From: JANYHY01 sp043784605
GTDB lineage: Bacteria > Myxococcota_A > Polyangia > Polyangiales > Polyangiaceae
NCBI GenBank assembly: GCA_043784605.1
Contig: JAYVYD010000178.1
Location: 1-9,675, forward strand
Length of the DNA stretch: 9,675 bases
Direction: 5' to 3'
Shown here one piece after another: positions 1 to 7,248 of this stretch (the first letter of the stretch is position 1; each line of letters starts with the position of its first letter). The position numbers and the translations under genes were made by a program. The notes under the pieces are model-generated. The model was not told where the DNA came from. It did not search any database and worked only from the letters and a program-made list of their open reading frames with translations.

Positions 1-1092
1 CACTTCACGGGTCAAATCAATCAGCAGCTCGCCGTCCGCAACCTGTACGCGCAGGGCACCATTGGCAAGCTGACGCTCTGGGGCGGCTCTCGCATGTACC
101 GCGGGGACGACGTTTATCTGCTCAATTGGTGGCCCCTCGACAATCAAAACACCATAGGCGGCGGCGCGGGCTATCAGTTCAATGCGGACACCACACTCGC
201 GGCGCACGTCGGCATGCAGCGCCTGGAGAACTCCTATCAATCACAGCAGCTGCCGGTGGTCGCGCCGTTCGGCACGGGGACAGTCAATGTTCAGAAGCTG
301 GACCGCCCGCGCATCATCGAGACGCTCAAGCTCACGCACCTGATCCGCAACGGCAGGCTCTTCAAGGACCCTAGAGCGGGCTTCAAGTTCGTGGTGTATG
401 GCGAGGGGCATCAAATCGGAGCGGGGGTCTATCAAGATACCCTCACCGGGCAAGACCGCGGATTGCCGCAAGACTACGGCTTCTTGTTCGGCGCTCAGTT
501 GGGCATCTGGACGGGCGAGCGCGACACTCACGTCAATCTGTTCGTCCGGCACGCGCGTGGGCTCGCGGCTTATGACCCTCTCGCGGCGCCGCTCACGTTC
601 GCCAATGACCGGACCACCATGGGCTCCACGGAGACGCTCATCGCATTGGGCGGCAATTGGGAGAAGGACGCCTTCGGGTTGATGGGCGGCGCCTATCTGC
701 GATTTTTTCGCGACGGCGACGTCTCGCCCACCACAACCCAGAAGTACGACGAGGGCACTGTCGTATTGCGACCCGAGCTGTTCATTGGTGAACACTGGGG
801 TGTGGCCGGCGAGGCCAGCTTCCAGGCGCGCAGGTTCGCCTATCCCGATCCCGACAGGAACTCTCAGCCGCTCGTAGCGTCCATGTGGCGATTCGGATTG
901 ATGCCTTACTTCTCACCCGCCGGCCGTGGCTCGTTCAAGCGACCACAATTTCGGCTAATTTACGGGGCCACAGTTCGCAACAACGGCGCCAAGGAGCTCT
1001 ACGCCAAAGAGGACGTCTTCAATCAAAGAGACGTGGAGCACTTCCTCGGGCTCAACGTCGAATGGTGGTTTAACTCGAGCAGCTACCTGTGA
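1..1092 (+). CDS. Maltoporin-like (LamB-type) outer-membrane sugar channel, 5' end missing
   Basis: The reading frame is open from base 1 to the TGA at 1090-1092, giving 363 residues. The start and signal peptide lie left of the window. The stretch LTLWGGSRMYRGDDVYLLNW (coded at about 70-129) resembles the conserved LamB segment FWAGKRYYQRHDV plus the following aromatic residues. The rest alternates short polar and aromatic strands with Gly/Asn/Asp turns, as in a beta-barrel. The end, with VEWWF, resembles the final strand of LamB (VEVWW), but six residues (NSSSYL) follow it. E. coli LamB has about 420 mature residues, so perhaps 60-100 plus the signal are missing. The inferred role is diffusion of maltodextrins across the outer membrane. 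The amylase gene starting 7 bases downstream supports this and implies one transcript. Another sugar-specific porin of the LamB superfamily is possible. Confidence 0.75.
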   Translation, partial: HFTGQINQQLAVRNLYAQGTIGKLTLWGGSRMYRGDDVYLLNWWPLDNQNTIGGGAGYQFNADTTLAAHVGMQRLENSYQSQQLPVVAPFGTGTVNVQKLDRPRIIETLKLTHLIRNGRLFKDPRAGFKFVVYGEGHQIGAGVYQDTLTGQDRGLPQDYGFLFGAQLGIWTGERDTHVNLFVRHARGLAAYDPLAAPLTFANDRTTMGSTETLIALGGNWEKDAFGLMGGAYLRFFRDGDVSPTTTQKYDEGTVVLRPELFIGEHWGVAGEASFQARRFAYPDPDRNSQPLVASMWRFGLMPYFSPAGRGSFKRPQFRLIYGATVRNNGAKELYAKEDVFNQRDVEHFLGLNVEWWFNSSSYL

Positions 1093-1099
1093 GGGCGGC

Positions 1100-2890
1100 A
1101 TGATTGCACGATTGGCATTTGCGGGTCTGATTGCGGGTCTCGTGGCAGCGCCGAGCGCGGGGTGCGTAGGGATTCCCGATCGGGGAAAGCAACCGGCGCT
1201 CGCGACCCACGTGGACGATTGGCGTGACGAGGTGATTTACCAAGTATTGGTCGATCGCTTCGCGGACGGCGACATCAACAATGATTGGAACGTTCGAGCC
1301 GGCGCGTTGGCGCGCTTTCAGGGCGGAGACTGGAAGGGCCTCGAGGACCACCTCGACTATCTCCAGACGCTCGGGGTCACTACGCTCTGGATCTCGCCGA
1401 TCGTGAAGAACGTAGAGACTGACGCGGACGTGGACAGCTATCACGGGTATTGGGCGCAAGACCTCACGCAGCTCAACCCCCATTTCGGAGATATTGCGTC
1501 TCTGCGGTCGCTCGTCGCCACGGCACATGATCGCGGGATGAAGGTCGTCTTGGACATTGTGACGAATCACATGGGCCAGGTCTTTTATTACGATATGAAT
1601 CTCAATGGGCACCCCGACATCTACATCGGCGGAACCGGGGGCAGCTCGCCCATTACGCGCGTCAGCGAGTATGATCCGGACTGGGATCCGCGCGGGGTTC
1701 AGGCGTCTACCTCGCTCGGCAATGCGGGCCGCGCGCCGCTCATCTTCATCAATGAGCCGGCGATCAATCGCGTGCCGCCGCCCGGTATTCTTGGCACCGC
1801 GCGCGCCTATCACGGCTTCGGACGGATACTCGATTACGACGACGAGAAGCAGCGCATGCTGGGGGACTTCCCCGGTGGACTGAAGGACGTCGCCACCGAG
1901 CTGCCCGAGGTTCGCGCGACGATGGTGGATGCCTATACACGTTGGGTCGAGCTGCTCGACCTGGACGGCTTTCGCATCGACACCGTCAAACATGTAGAGC
2001 ACGAGTTCTGGCAGTACTTTGCCAAGGGTGTTCGAACGCGACTTGCGGCGCAGAACAAGAATCACTTCCTGATGTTCGGGGAGGCGTTCGACGGCAATGA
2101 CTCGCTCCTGGGCAGCTATACTGCGCCCGGTGAGCTCGACAGCGTCTTTTACTTCTCGCAGCATTTTCAGGTGTTCCGCGAGGTGTTCCAGATGGCGCAC
2201 GACCCGAAGCAGCAGAAAGGCACTTCGCAGATCAAGACGCTGTGGGAAACACGCAGCAAGGCCTACAGCCCTACCCCTCAAGAGCTCGGCATTGGCGTGC
2301 CGCCGAATCAGGCGCTCGTGAACTTCCTAGACAATCACGACGTGTCTCGTTTCTTGTTCGAGGCGCAGAACGACTTGCCAGCGCTGCGTAACGCATTGAC
2401 CCTGCTCTTCACGGAGGATGGAATTCCGTGTCTGTATTACGGCACTGAGCAAGAACTCGCGGGCGGCAATGATCCTGCCAATCGTGAGGTCCTCTGGAAT
2501 ACCAAGTTCGCCACGACAGGAGACACATTCCGTCACCTCGCGAAGCTCACACGACTCCGCAAGCAATACTCTGCATTACGCCGTGGAGTGACCAAGGTCG
2601 TCTACGCGACTGATCACGTCGCAGACGAAGGTGACGCGGGCGTCTTTGCGTTCGAGCGCGCCGACGGCAGCAATTACGCGCTAGTCGTCCAGAACACCAA
2701 CGCACGCCACAAGAGCACGACAGCCGACACGAGTTCGATGGCGCTCAGCGCCGGCATGGCGGGCAAAATCCTGATTGACGTATTGGACCCGACACAGGCC
2801 AACTACCAAATAGCGATGGACGGCACCTTGCGCATCACGCTGGACCCGCAAAGCGCCAAAATCCTAATCCCTAGCGATCAGATTCACTGA
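1100..2890 (+). CDS. GH13 alpha-amylase-family glycosidase, predicted lipoprotein
   Basis: The product has 596 residues. The four GH13 signature regions are intact: region I DIVTNH (152-157); region II GFRIDTVKH with nucleophile Asp294; region III FGEAF with acid/base Glu328; region IV FLDNHD with transition-state Asp414. The YHGYW motif (114-118) and the N-terminal VIYQVLVDRFADGD are also typical. The TIM barrel spans about 40-490, followed by a C-terminal beta domain at about 500-596. Residues 1-21 form a hydrophobic signal ending SAG-Cys22, a slightly atypical lipobox (Ser at -3), so membrane anchoring is likely but not certain. About 135 residues separate regions I and II, longer than in simple alpha-amylases, which implies an enlarged domain B. 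The enzyme probably hydrolyses starch or maltodextrin alpha-1,4 bonds in the periplasm or at the surface, feeding the porin upstream. The GAGGG at 1091-1095 overlaps the porin stop, so translation may be coupled. Cyclomaltodextrinase or transferase activity cannot be excluded. Confidence 0.92.
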   Translation: MIARLAFAGLIAGLVAAPSAGCVGIPDRGKQPALATHVDDWRDEVIYQVLVDRFADGDINNDWNVRAGALARFQGGDWKGLEDHLDYLQTLGVTTLWISPIVKNVETDADVDSYHGYWAQDLTQLNPHFGDIASLRSLVATAHDRGMKVVLDIVTNHMGQVFYYDMNLNGHPDIYIGGTGGSSPITRVSEYDPDWDPRGVQASTSLGNAGRAPLIFINEPAINRVPPPGILGTARAYHGFGRILDYDDEKQRMLGDFPGGLKDVATELPEVRATMVDAYTRWVELLDLDGFRIDTVKHVEHEFWQYFAKGVRTRLAAQNKNHFLMFGEAFDGNDSLLGSYTAPGELDSVFYFSQHFQVFREVFQMAHDPKQQKGTSQIKTLWETRSKAYSPTPQELGIGVPPNQALVNFLDNHDVSRFLFEAQNDLPALRNALTLLFTEDGIPCLYYGTEQELAGGNDPANREVLWNTKFATTGDTFRHLAKLTRLRKQYSALRRGVTKVVYATDHVADEGDAGVFAFERADGSNYALVVQNTNARHKSTTADTSSMALSAGMAGKILIDVLDPTQANYQIAMDGTLRITLDPQSAKILIPSDQIH

Positions 2891-2901
2891 AGCGCCATCA
2901 T

Positions 2902-2988
2902 AGATTTTTCAGGAAGTCGGGGAATCGGGACGATTTAGGGGCCAATACCCCAATTGGCCTTCCCGGCTTCTCGCCTTCCTGTAAATCT
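2902..2988. repeat. Nested inverted repeat filling the convergent amylase/recA gap
   Basis: Three pairs of arms are nested. The outer arms are AGATTT (2902-2907) plus CAGGAAG (2910-2916), facing CTTCCTG (2975-2981) plus AAATCT (2983-2988). A middle pair is CGGGA (2926-2930) with TCCCG (2961-2965). The inner pair is GGCCAAT (2940-2946) with ATTGGCC (2953-2959) around a 6-base loop. The element sits between two converging stop codons, so a bidirectional transcription stop or an mRNA 3'-end stabiliser is the natural guess. No T-run follows the stem on either strand, so it is not a canonical intrinsic terminator. Confidence 0.6.
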
Positions 2989-2989
2989 C

Positions 2990-4153
<1,164 letters not shown>

Positions 4154-4204
4154 GGTCGTCTCCTGAGAGCTGCGGGTACGTGGCTGTGTTGCGAAAGAGA
4201 AGGC

Positions 4205-4234
4205 AGTGTACTGTCTGCTTGTTCAGTATGTCAA
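4205..4234 (-). promoter_or_regulatory. recA promoter (sigma70-type -35/-10)
   Basis: On the minus strand a perfect -35 hexamer TTGACA (complement of 4229-4234) is followed, after an 18-base spacer, by TACACT (complement of 4205-4210), which matches TATAAT at four of six positions. Transcription would begin near 4198, leaving a leader of about 45 bases before the recA ATG. The spacer coincides with the SOS operator, so bound repressor would block RNA polymerase directly. Confidence 0.75.
4209..4228 (-). promoter_or_regulatory. SOS box / LexA operator in the recA promoter
   Basis: The plus strand reads TACTGTCTGCTTGTTCAGTA: perfect 5-base inverted arms TACTG and CAGTA separated by 10 bases, the geometry of the E. 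coli LexA box (CTG-N10-CAG). The half GTTCAG also fits the M. xanthus LexA motif as I recall it (CTRHAMRYBYGTTCAGS), with 14 of 17 positions matching. The site lies between the recA -35 and -10 elements, as expected for a LexA-repressed, DNA-damage-inducible promoter. It is also about 90 bases upstream of the divergent lipoprotein gene, and any effect there is unknown. Confidence 0.8.
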
Positions 4235-4317
4235 CCGTCTCCGAAGCCGGTTCGTAAGCATGCTGACAATCCGGTAGCGCTCGTGGGCTTCTCGAACAGC
4301 TGCGGTAGGGTGGCGGG

Positions 4318-5433
4318 GTGCGAAACTGGTGGCTGATGCTCGGCGTGGTGTGCGCTTGCCATGACGACGAGCCGAAGCCAACCCCCACGACCACACCTTC
4401 GGCCACCCTGATCGCCTTGGGTTTGGACGCCGCGGGCGTCGGGGTGTTGGTCGATCCGCCGCGGCCCGCAGGAGACTTCAAGGCCGACGTGGCCGCGTTC
4501 ACGACCGTCGAGGACTGCATGCGCGATCGGAGCAAGGTCGACCCCGTGCTCGGCGATGCGCTCGAGAACATCGGCTATGACACGTTCGTTCGCGACGCGT
4601 GCCGAGTGCTCGAGGCCAGCCGGACGAAGGACCCGCGCAAGTGCTCACTCATCGACGCGAGCACGCTCAAGGCGAGGTGCAACGCCGTCGTGGCCATCGT
4701 GATGCAGAAGCCGGACTCTTGCCCGCGCGTCTCTGCGGGCACGACGCGCGGACGCGATCCGCTGTGTCTCGCGCAGGCGTCCAGGAGCCCCATTTTCTGC
4801 GCCGCCGTGGAGCATCACGATCGACCGACGTGCGAGGCGACGCTCGGCAAGGACGAGAAAGCTTGCGACTCGCTCTTGATCGAGGAGGAACGCGCGTCGT
4901 GCGTGCGAGACGCCGTCCGATGGCGCTCGACGCTGACCGACGGGGCTCCGCTCGTGACCGCGCTCGCGCCCGTGAGGGCCACGCTCGACGTGCACGGCGC
5001 CGAAGGGCGACCCGATCCCGAACAGACCACGGCAGATTGGACCGCCGAGCTCGCGCGAGGCGTCGTCGTCGTGAAGGAATCGGCGCGGTGGCGCGTGATG
5101 TTCGGCGACATCGACGAGCTGTCGCTCACGCCGAAGGCAACAAGCCCGATGTCGCCGGCGAAGCTCGGTTTTCAGCTCCGCTTCGGGCCCGAAGCGACTG
5201 CGAAGGTGGACCTCGAGGGCGCGACGCTGAGCGTGCCTGGAGCGTCGTCGCTGACCTGCGCGTCTTCGAAATGTGAGCTCGTGACCAAGGTCCGCAAGGT
5301 GGATGCGACGCGCGGAGGCGCAATTTCACTGGAGATCGACGGCACGTTCAGCGCCGGAGCGCAGGCCTTCAAGATTCACGCAGATGTGACGACGTTCGTC
5401 CGAGACGTGATGGACACGACGGCGAACGAGTGA
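4318..5433 (+). CDS. Cysteine-rich predicted lipoprotein, unknown function
   Basis: The product has 371 residues and I do not recognise the family. The GTG start is the first possible after an in-frame stop at 4306-4308, and AGGG at 4307-4310 lies seven bases upstream. The N-terminus is a short hydrophobic segment ending VCA-Cys14, read as a lipobox, followed by an acidic and Pro/Thr-rich linker (15-28). Residues 67-195 hold ten cysteines at quite even spacing (67, 95, 109, 121, 135, 150, 161, 172, 183, 195), with repeats of the type CxxL/CxxA that look helical and disulphide-linked. From about 210 the protein becomes beta-rich, with one more Cys pair (314, 319). GC-rich codon use matches its right-hand neighbours. 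The small lipoprotein gene starts 14 bases after its stop, so the two are probably co-transcribed. The likely location is the periplasm or outer membrane. Confidence 0.8.
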   Translation: MRNWWLMLGVVCACHDDEPKPTPTTTPSATLIALGLDAAGVGVLVDPPRPAGDFKADVAAFTTVEDCMRDRSKVDPVLGDALENIGYDTFVRDACRVLEASRTKDPRKCSLIDASTLKARCNAVVAIVMQKPDSCPRVSAGTTRGRDPLCLAQASRSPIFCAAVEHHDRPTCEATLGKDEKACDSLLIEEERASCVRDAVRWRSTLTDGAPLVTALAPVRATLDVHGAEGRPDPEQTTADWTAELARGVVVVKESARWRVMFGDIDELSLTPKATSPMSPAKLGFQLRFGPEATAKVDLEGATLSVPGASSLTCASSKCELVTKVRKVDATRGGAISLEIDGTFSAGAQAFKIHADVTTFVRDVMDTTANE

Positions 5434-5447
5434 CGTATGTTTGAGAC

Positions 5448-5708
5448 GTGCGCCGTTTGCCCTTCGCCGTACTCGTCGCGGTGAGCGCTCTCTGCGCGTG
5501 CGCGAGCATCCGGGGCGTGGACGACGGTCTCCCGCTCGCGGAGGGACGGGCCACGAGCGTGGGCTGCAGTCCGTCATGCGACAAGGCGGGCAACACGGTC
5601 GTGTGTGACGTAGCGGACGACGGCGGGAACTGCCCCGTTCACGAGGCCGGCGCGCTTAGCTGCTTGGCGAGCTACCCGACCCTCGTGGGCTTCATGATCT
5701 GCAAGTAG
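5448..5708 (+). CDS. Small cysteine-rich predicted lipoprotein
   Basis: The product has 86 residues and its function is unknown. The GTG start gives a good signal sequence: MRRL, a hydrophobic core, then LCA-Cys18, the same Cys-Ala-Cys arrangement as the lipoprotein upstream. An ATG at 5437 is in another frame and quickly meets a stop. The mature part begins with IRGVDDGLPL and then carries six cysteines (40, 44, 53, 62, 72, 85) in 46 residues, suggesting a small disulphide-held domain outside the cytoplasm. It lies 14 bases after the preceding gene and likely shares its transcript. It ends only 13 bases from the convergent phosphoesterase stop. The Shine-Dalgarno sequence is weak, so translational coupling to the upstream gene is plausible. 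Confidence 0.65.
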   Translation: MRRLPFAVLVAVSALCACASIRGVDDGLPLAEGRATSVGCSPSCDKAGNTVVCDVADDGGNCPVHEAGALSCLASYPTLVGFMICK

Positions 5709-5721
5709 GACGCGTGCGAAA

Positions 5722-6459
5722 CTAGACGCCGATGAACAGGCGGTGCGCGAAGTTGCGCTCCAGCTTGGCTCGAAGCACCTTGTCGGCGGCGAGTTCGATG
5801 TCGTACTCGATGCGCTTGAACTCGAAGCGCTTCTTGTCGCTGTCGTAAATCGTGTAGCTCGCGCGGTTGTCGAAGTCTCTTGGCTGACCGACCGAGCCGA
5901 CGCTCACGATGTACTTCTTGTCGGGCTCCAGCTCGAAGTCGTTCGACGGCAGCTCCTCGACGTTCGACTTGGTGAGCGCGAACACCTTGCAGAGGTGTGA
6001 GTGGCCGATGAGCGTGAGATGCCCGAGCTTGTCGTGGATGGCGAGACACTCGCGCGCCTGCTCGGGGGCGAAGATGTACTCGAACTCCTCGAGGCGCACG
6101 GGCGAGCCGTGGCAGAGCAGCACGTTGATCTCGGAGAGCATCTCTTGATAGGGCAACGACTTGAGCCAAGACATGTTCTCTGCGGAGATCATGCTGGCGT
6201 GTGCGTCGAGCGCGTGGCGTGCGGCCTCGTAGTAATACGAGTAATCCATACGGCCGCTTACGGCCGCGTCGTGGTTGCCGAGGATGGTCTTTTTGCTCAC
6301 CTCACGCACGATGTCGGCGCACTCGTTGGGCGAGCCGCCGTAACCGACCGTGTCTCCGAGGCAGTAGAAAAGGTCGATGCGCTCATCGCGATACGCCTCT
6401 AGGACGGCCGACAGCGCTTCGTAATTGGCGTGAACGTCGCTAAAAATGCCGAGACGCAT
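5722..6459 (-). CDS. Calcineurin-like metallophosphoesterase (YfcE/MJ0936-type)
   Basis: The product has 245 residues. All metal-binding motifs of the superfamily are present in order: SDVH (Asp8, His10), GDTVGYG (Asp36), GNHD (Asn62, His63), CHG (His117) and GHSH (His153, His155), followed by the typical SVGSVGQPRD (186-195). The fold predicts a two-metal site that cleaves phosphomonoesters or phosphodiesters. The natural substrate is unknown, and no signal peptide is seen, so it is probably cytoplasmic. The ATG at 6457-6459 is chosen because MRLGIFSDVH is the usual start of this family. The 104 codons of open frame further upstream are Ser/Pro-rich translation opposite the divergent gene. 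The Shine-Dalgarno sequence is weak. The gene is divergent from the gene at 6563, with about 100 bases for two promoters, though I cannot place either promoter with confidence. Confidence 0.93.
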   Translation of the reverse strand: MRLGIFSDVHANYEALSAVLEAYRDERIDLFYCLGDTVGYGGSPNECADIVREVSKKTILGNHDAAVSGRMDYSYYYEAARHALDAHASMISAENMSWLKSLPYQEMLSEINVLLCHGSPVRLEEFEYIFAPEQARECLAIHDKLGHLTLIGHSHLCKVFALTKSNVEELPSNDFELEPDKKYIVSVGSVGQPRDFDNRASYTIYDSDKKRFEFKRIEYDIELAADKVLRAKLERNFAHRLFIGV

Positions 6460-6562
6460 TGGAAATCTTGACGTTAGGCGCTTTGTGCCGGGAAAGCCAG
6501 GGCTCGAAACGAAGACCGCATCGACGAGCACCGCTCGCGTCAGCGGTGGTAGGACAGTGCGG

Positions 6563-7222
6563 ATGGGTGACAAGAACGGTGCCGGGTTGAACGGCTCTGG
6601 ACCGAAGCTCGCGCAGGCGGACGACGACGAGAACGAGCTCGGAGAGGCGCGCGAAGAAGTCAGCGACGAAGAGGTCGCGGGAGCTCCGCGCGAGGTGGCC
6701 GAGCTCGCCGCCTCTTGCGTGCGCTTCGTCGGGGCAAAATACAAGGTCGCGCTCGACTTCACGCCGGACACACTGTCGCTCGTCGATCAGTACATCCGCG
6801 ACGCGCGCGCAGAGGCGGCAGCGCGACCCGAAACCGTGGAGCTGGTGACCGCCGTTGCAGGCGCGTACCTCGGCGAGGTGGTCCGGCTACGTTTCGGCGG
6901 CTATTGGCAGGCTCAAGGCGACCACTCGGCGTGGCGCGTCCTGCTCAGTCGAGTGTATCTCGCGTTCAACCCCATCGGCATGGCGCGAGAGGCGCTGCTG
7001 CTGACGGATCAAGACGGTTGGCACGCGCACTTCGAGACGGATCCGGGCGAGCGCGAGATCGTCGAGGCAAGGCTGCGCGGATTGCCCGAGGTAGAGGAGG
7101 ACGAATACTTCTCGCCGACCACGCGCTACGACGTCGTGAACCTCACCTATGAGGCGTTGCGATCGCACATGCAGGAGAACGGGACGAGCGACGTGCGGTT
7201 CACGCCAGACGACTATCGCTAG
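6563..7222 (+). CDS. Conserved-looking hypothetical protein with acidic N-terminus
   Basis: The product has 219 residues and no signal peptide or membrane segment. Residues 1-45 are charged and low in complexity, with an acidic run around DDDENELGEAREE, and are probably disordered. From about 50 onward it looks like a compact alpha/beta domain: a helix with FVGAKYKVALDFTPDTLSLV, a helical stretch with VAGAYLGEVVRLRFGGYW, a beta hairpin with WRVLLSRVYLAFNP, then a C-terminal helix. The phrase GAYLGEVV...GGYW resembles small bacterial domains of unknown function such as DUF3806, but this is from memory and weak. ATG 6563 is chosen because GGTAGGA (6548-6554) sits eight bases upstream. An ATG at 6446 would add 39 residues but overlap the divergent phosphoesterase start and lacks family-like sequence. 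The gene converges on the lipoprotein gene at 7249. Confidence 0.8.
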   Translation: MGDKNGAGLNGSGPKLAQADDDENELGEAREEVSDEEVAGAPREVAELAASCVRFVGAKYKVALDFTPDTLSLVDQYIRDARAEAAARPETVELVTAVAGAYLGEVVRLRFGGYWQAQGDHSAWRVLLSRVYLAFNPIGMAREALLLTDQDGWHAHFETDPGEREIVEARLRGLPEVEEDEYFSPTTRYDVVNLTYEALRSHMQENGTSDVRFTPDDYR

Positions 7223-7248
7223 CGTCAGCGTAACCCGTCTTGCTGCGC

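Noticed and set aside
1070..2281. Long minus-strand open frame (403 codons) opposite the amylase
   Set aside because: It lies antisense to a gene with all four GH13 motifs. The translation is Arg/Val/Glu-rich without motifs, a typical high-GC shadow.
6446..6562. Earlier ATG for the gene at 6563
   Set aside because: It would overlap the phosphoesterase start, and the extra residues are Arg/Thr-rich. ATG 6563 has a well-spaced GGTAGGA.
6460..6771. 104-codon N-terminal extension of the metallophosphoesterase
   Set aside because: It is Ser/Pro-rich, overlaps the divergent gene antisense, and the family normally begins at MRLGIFSDVH.
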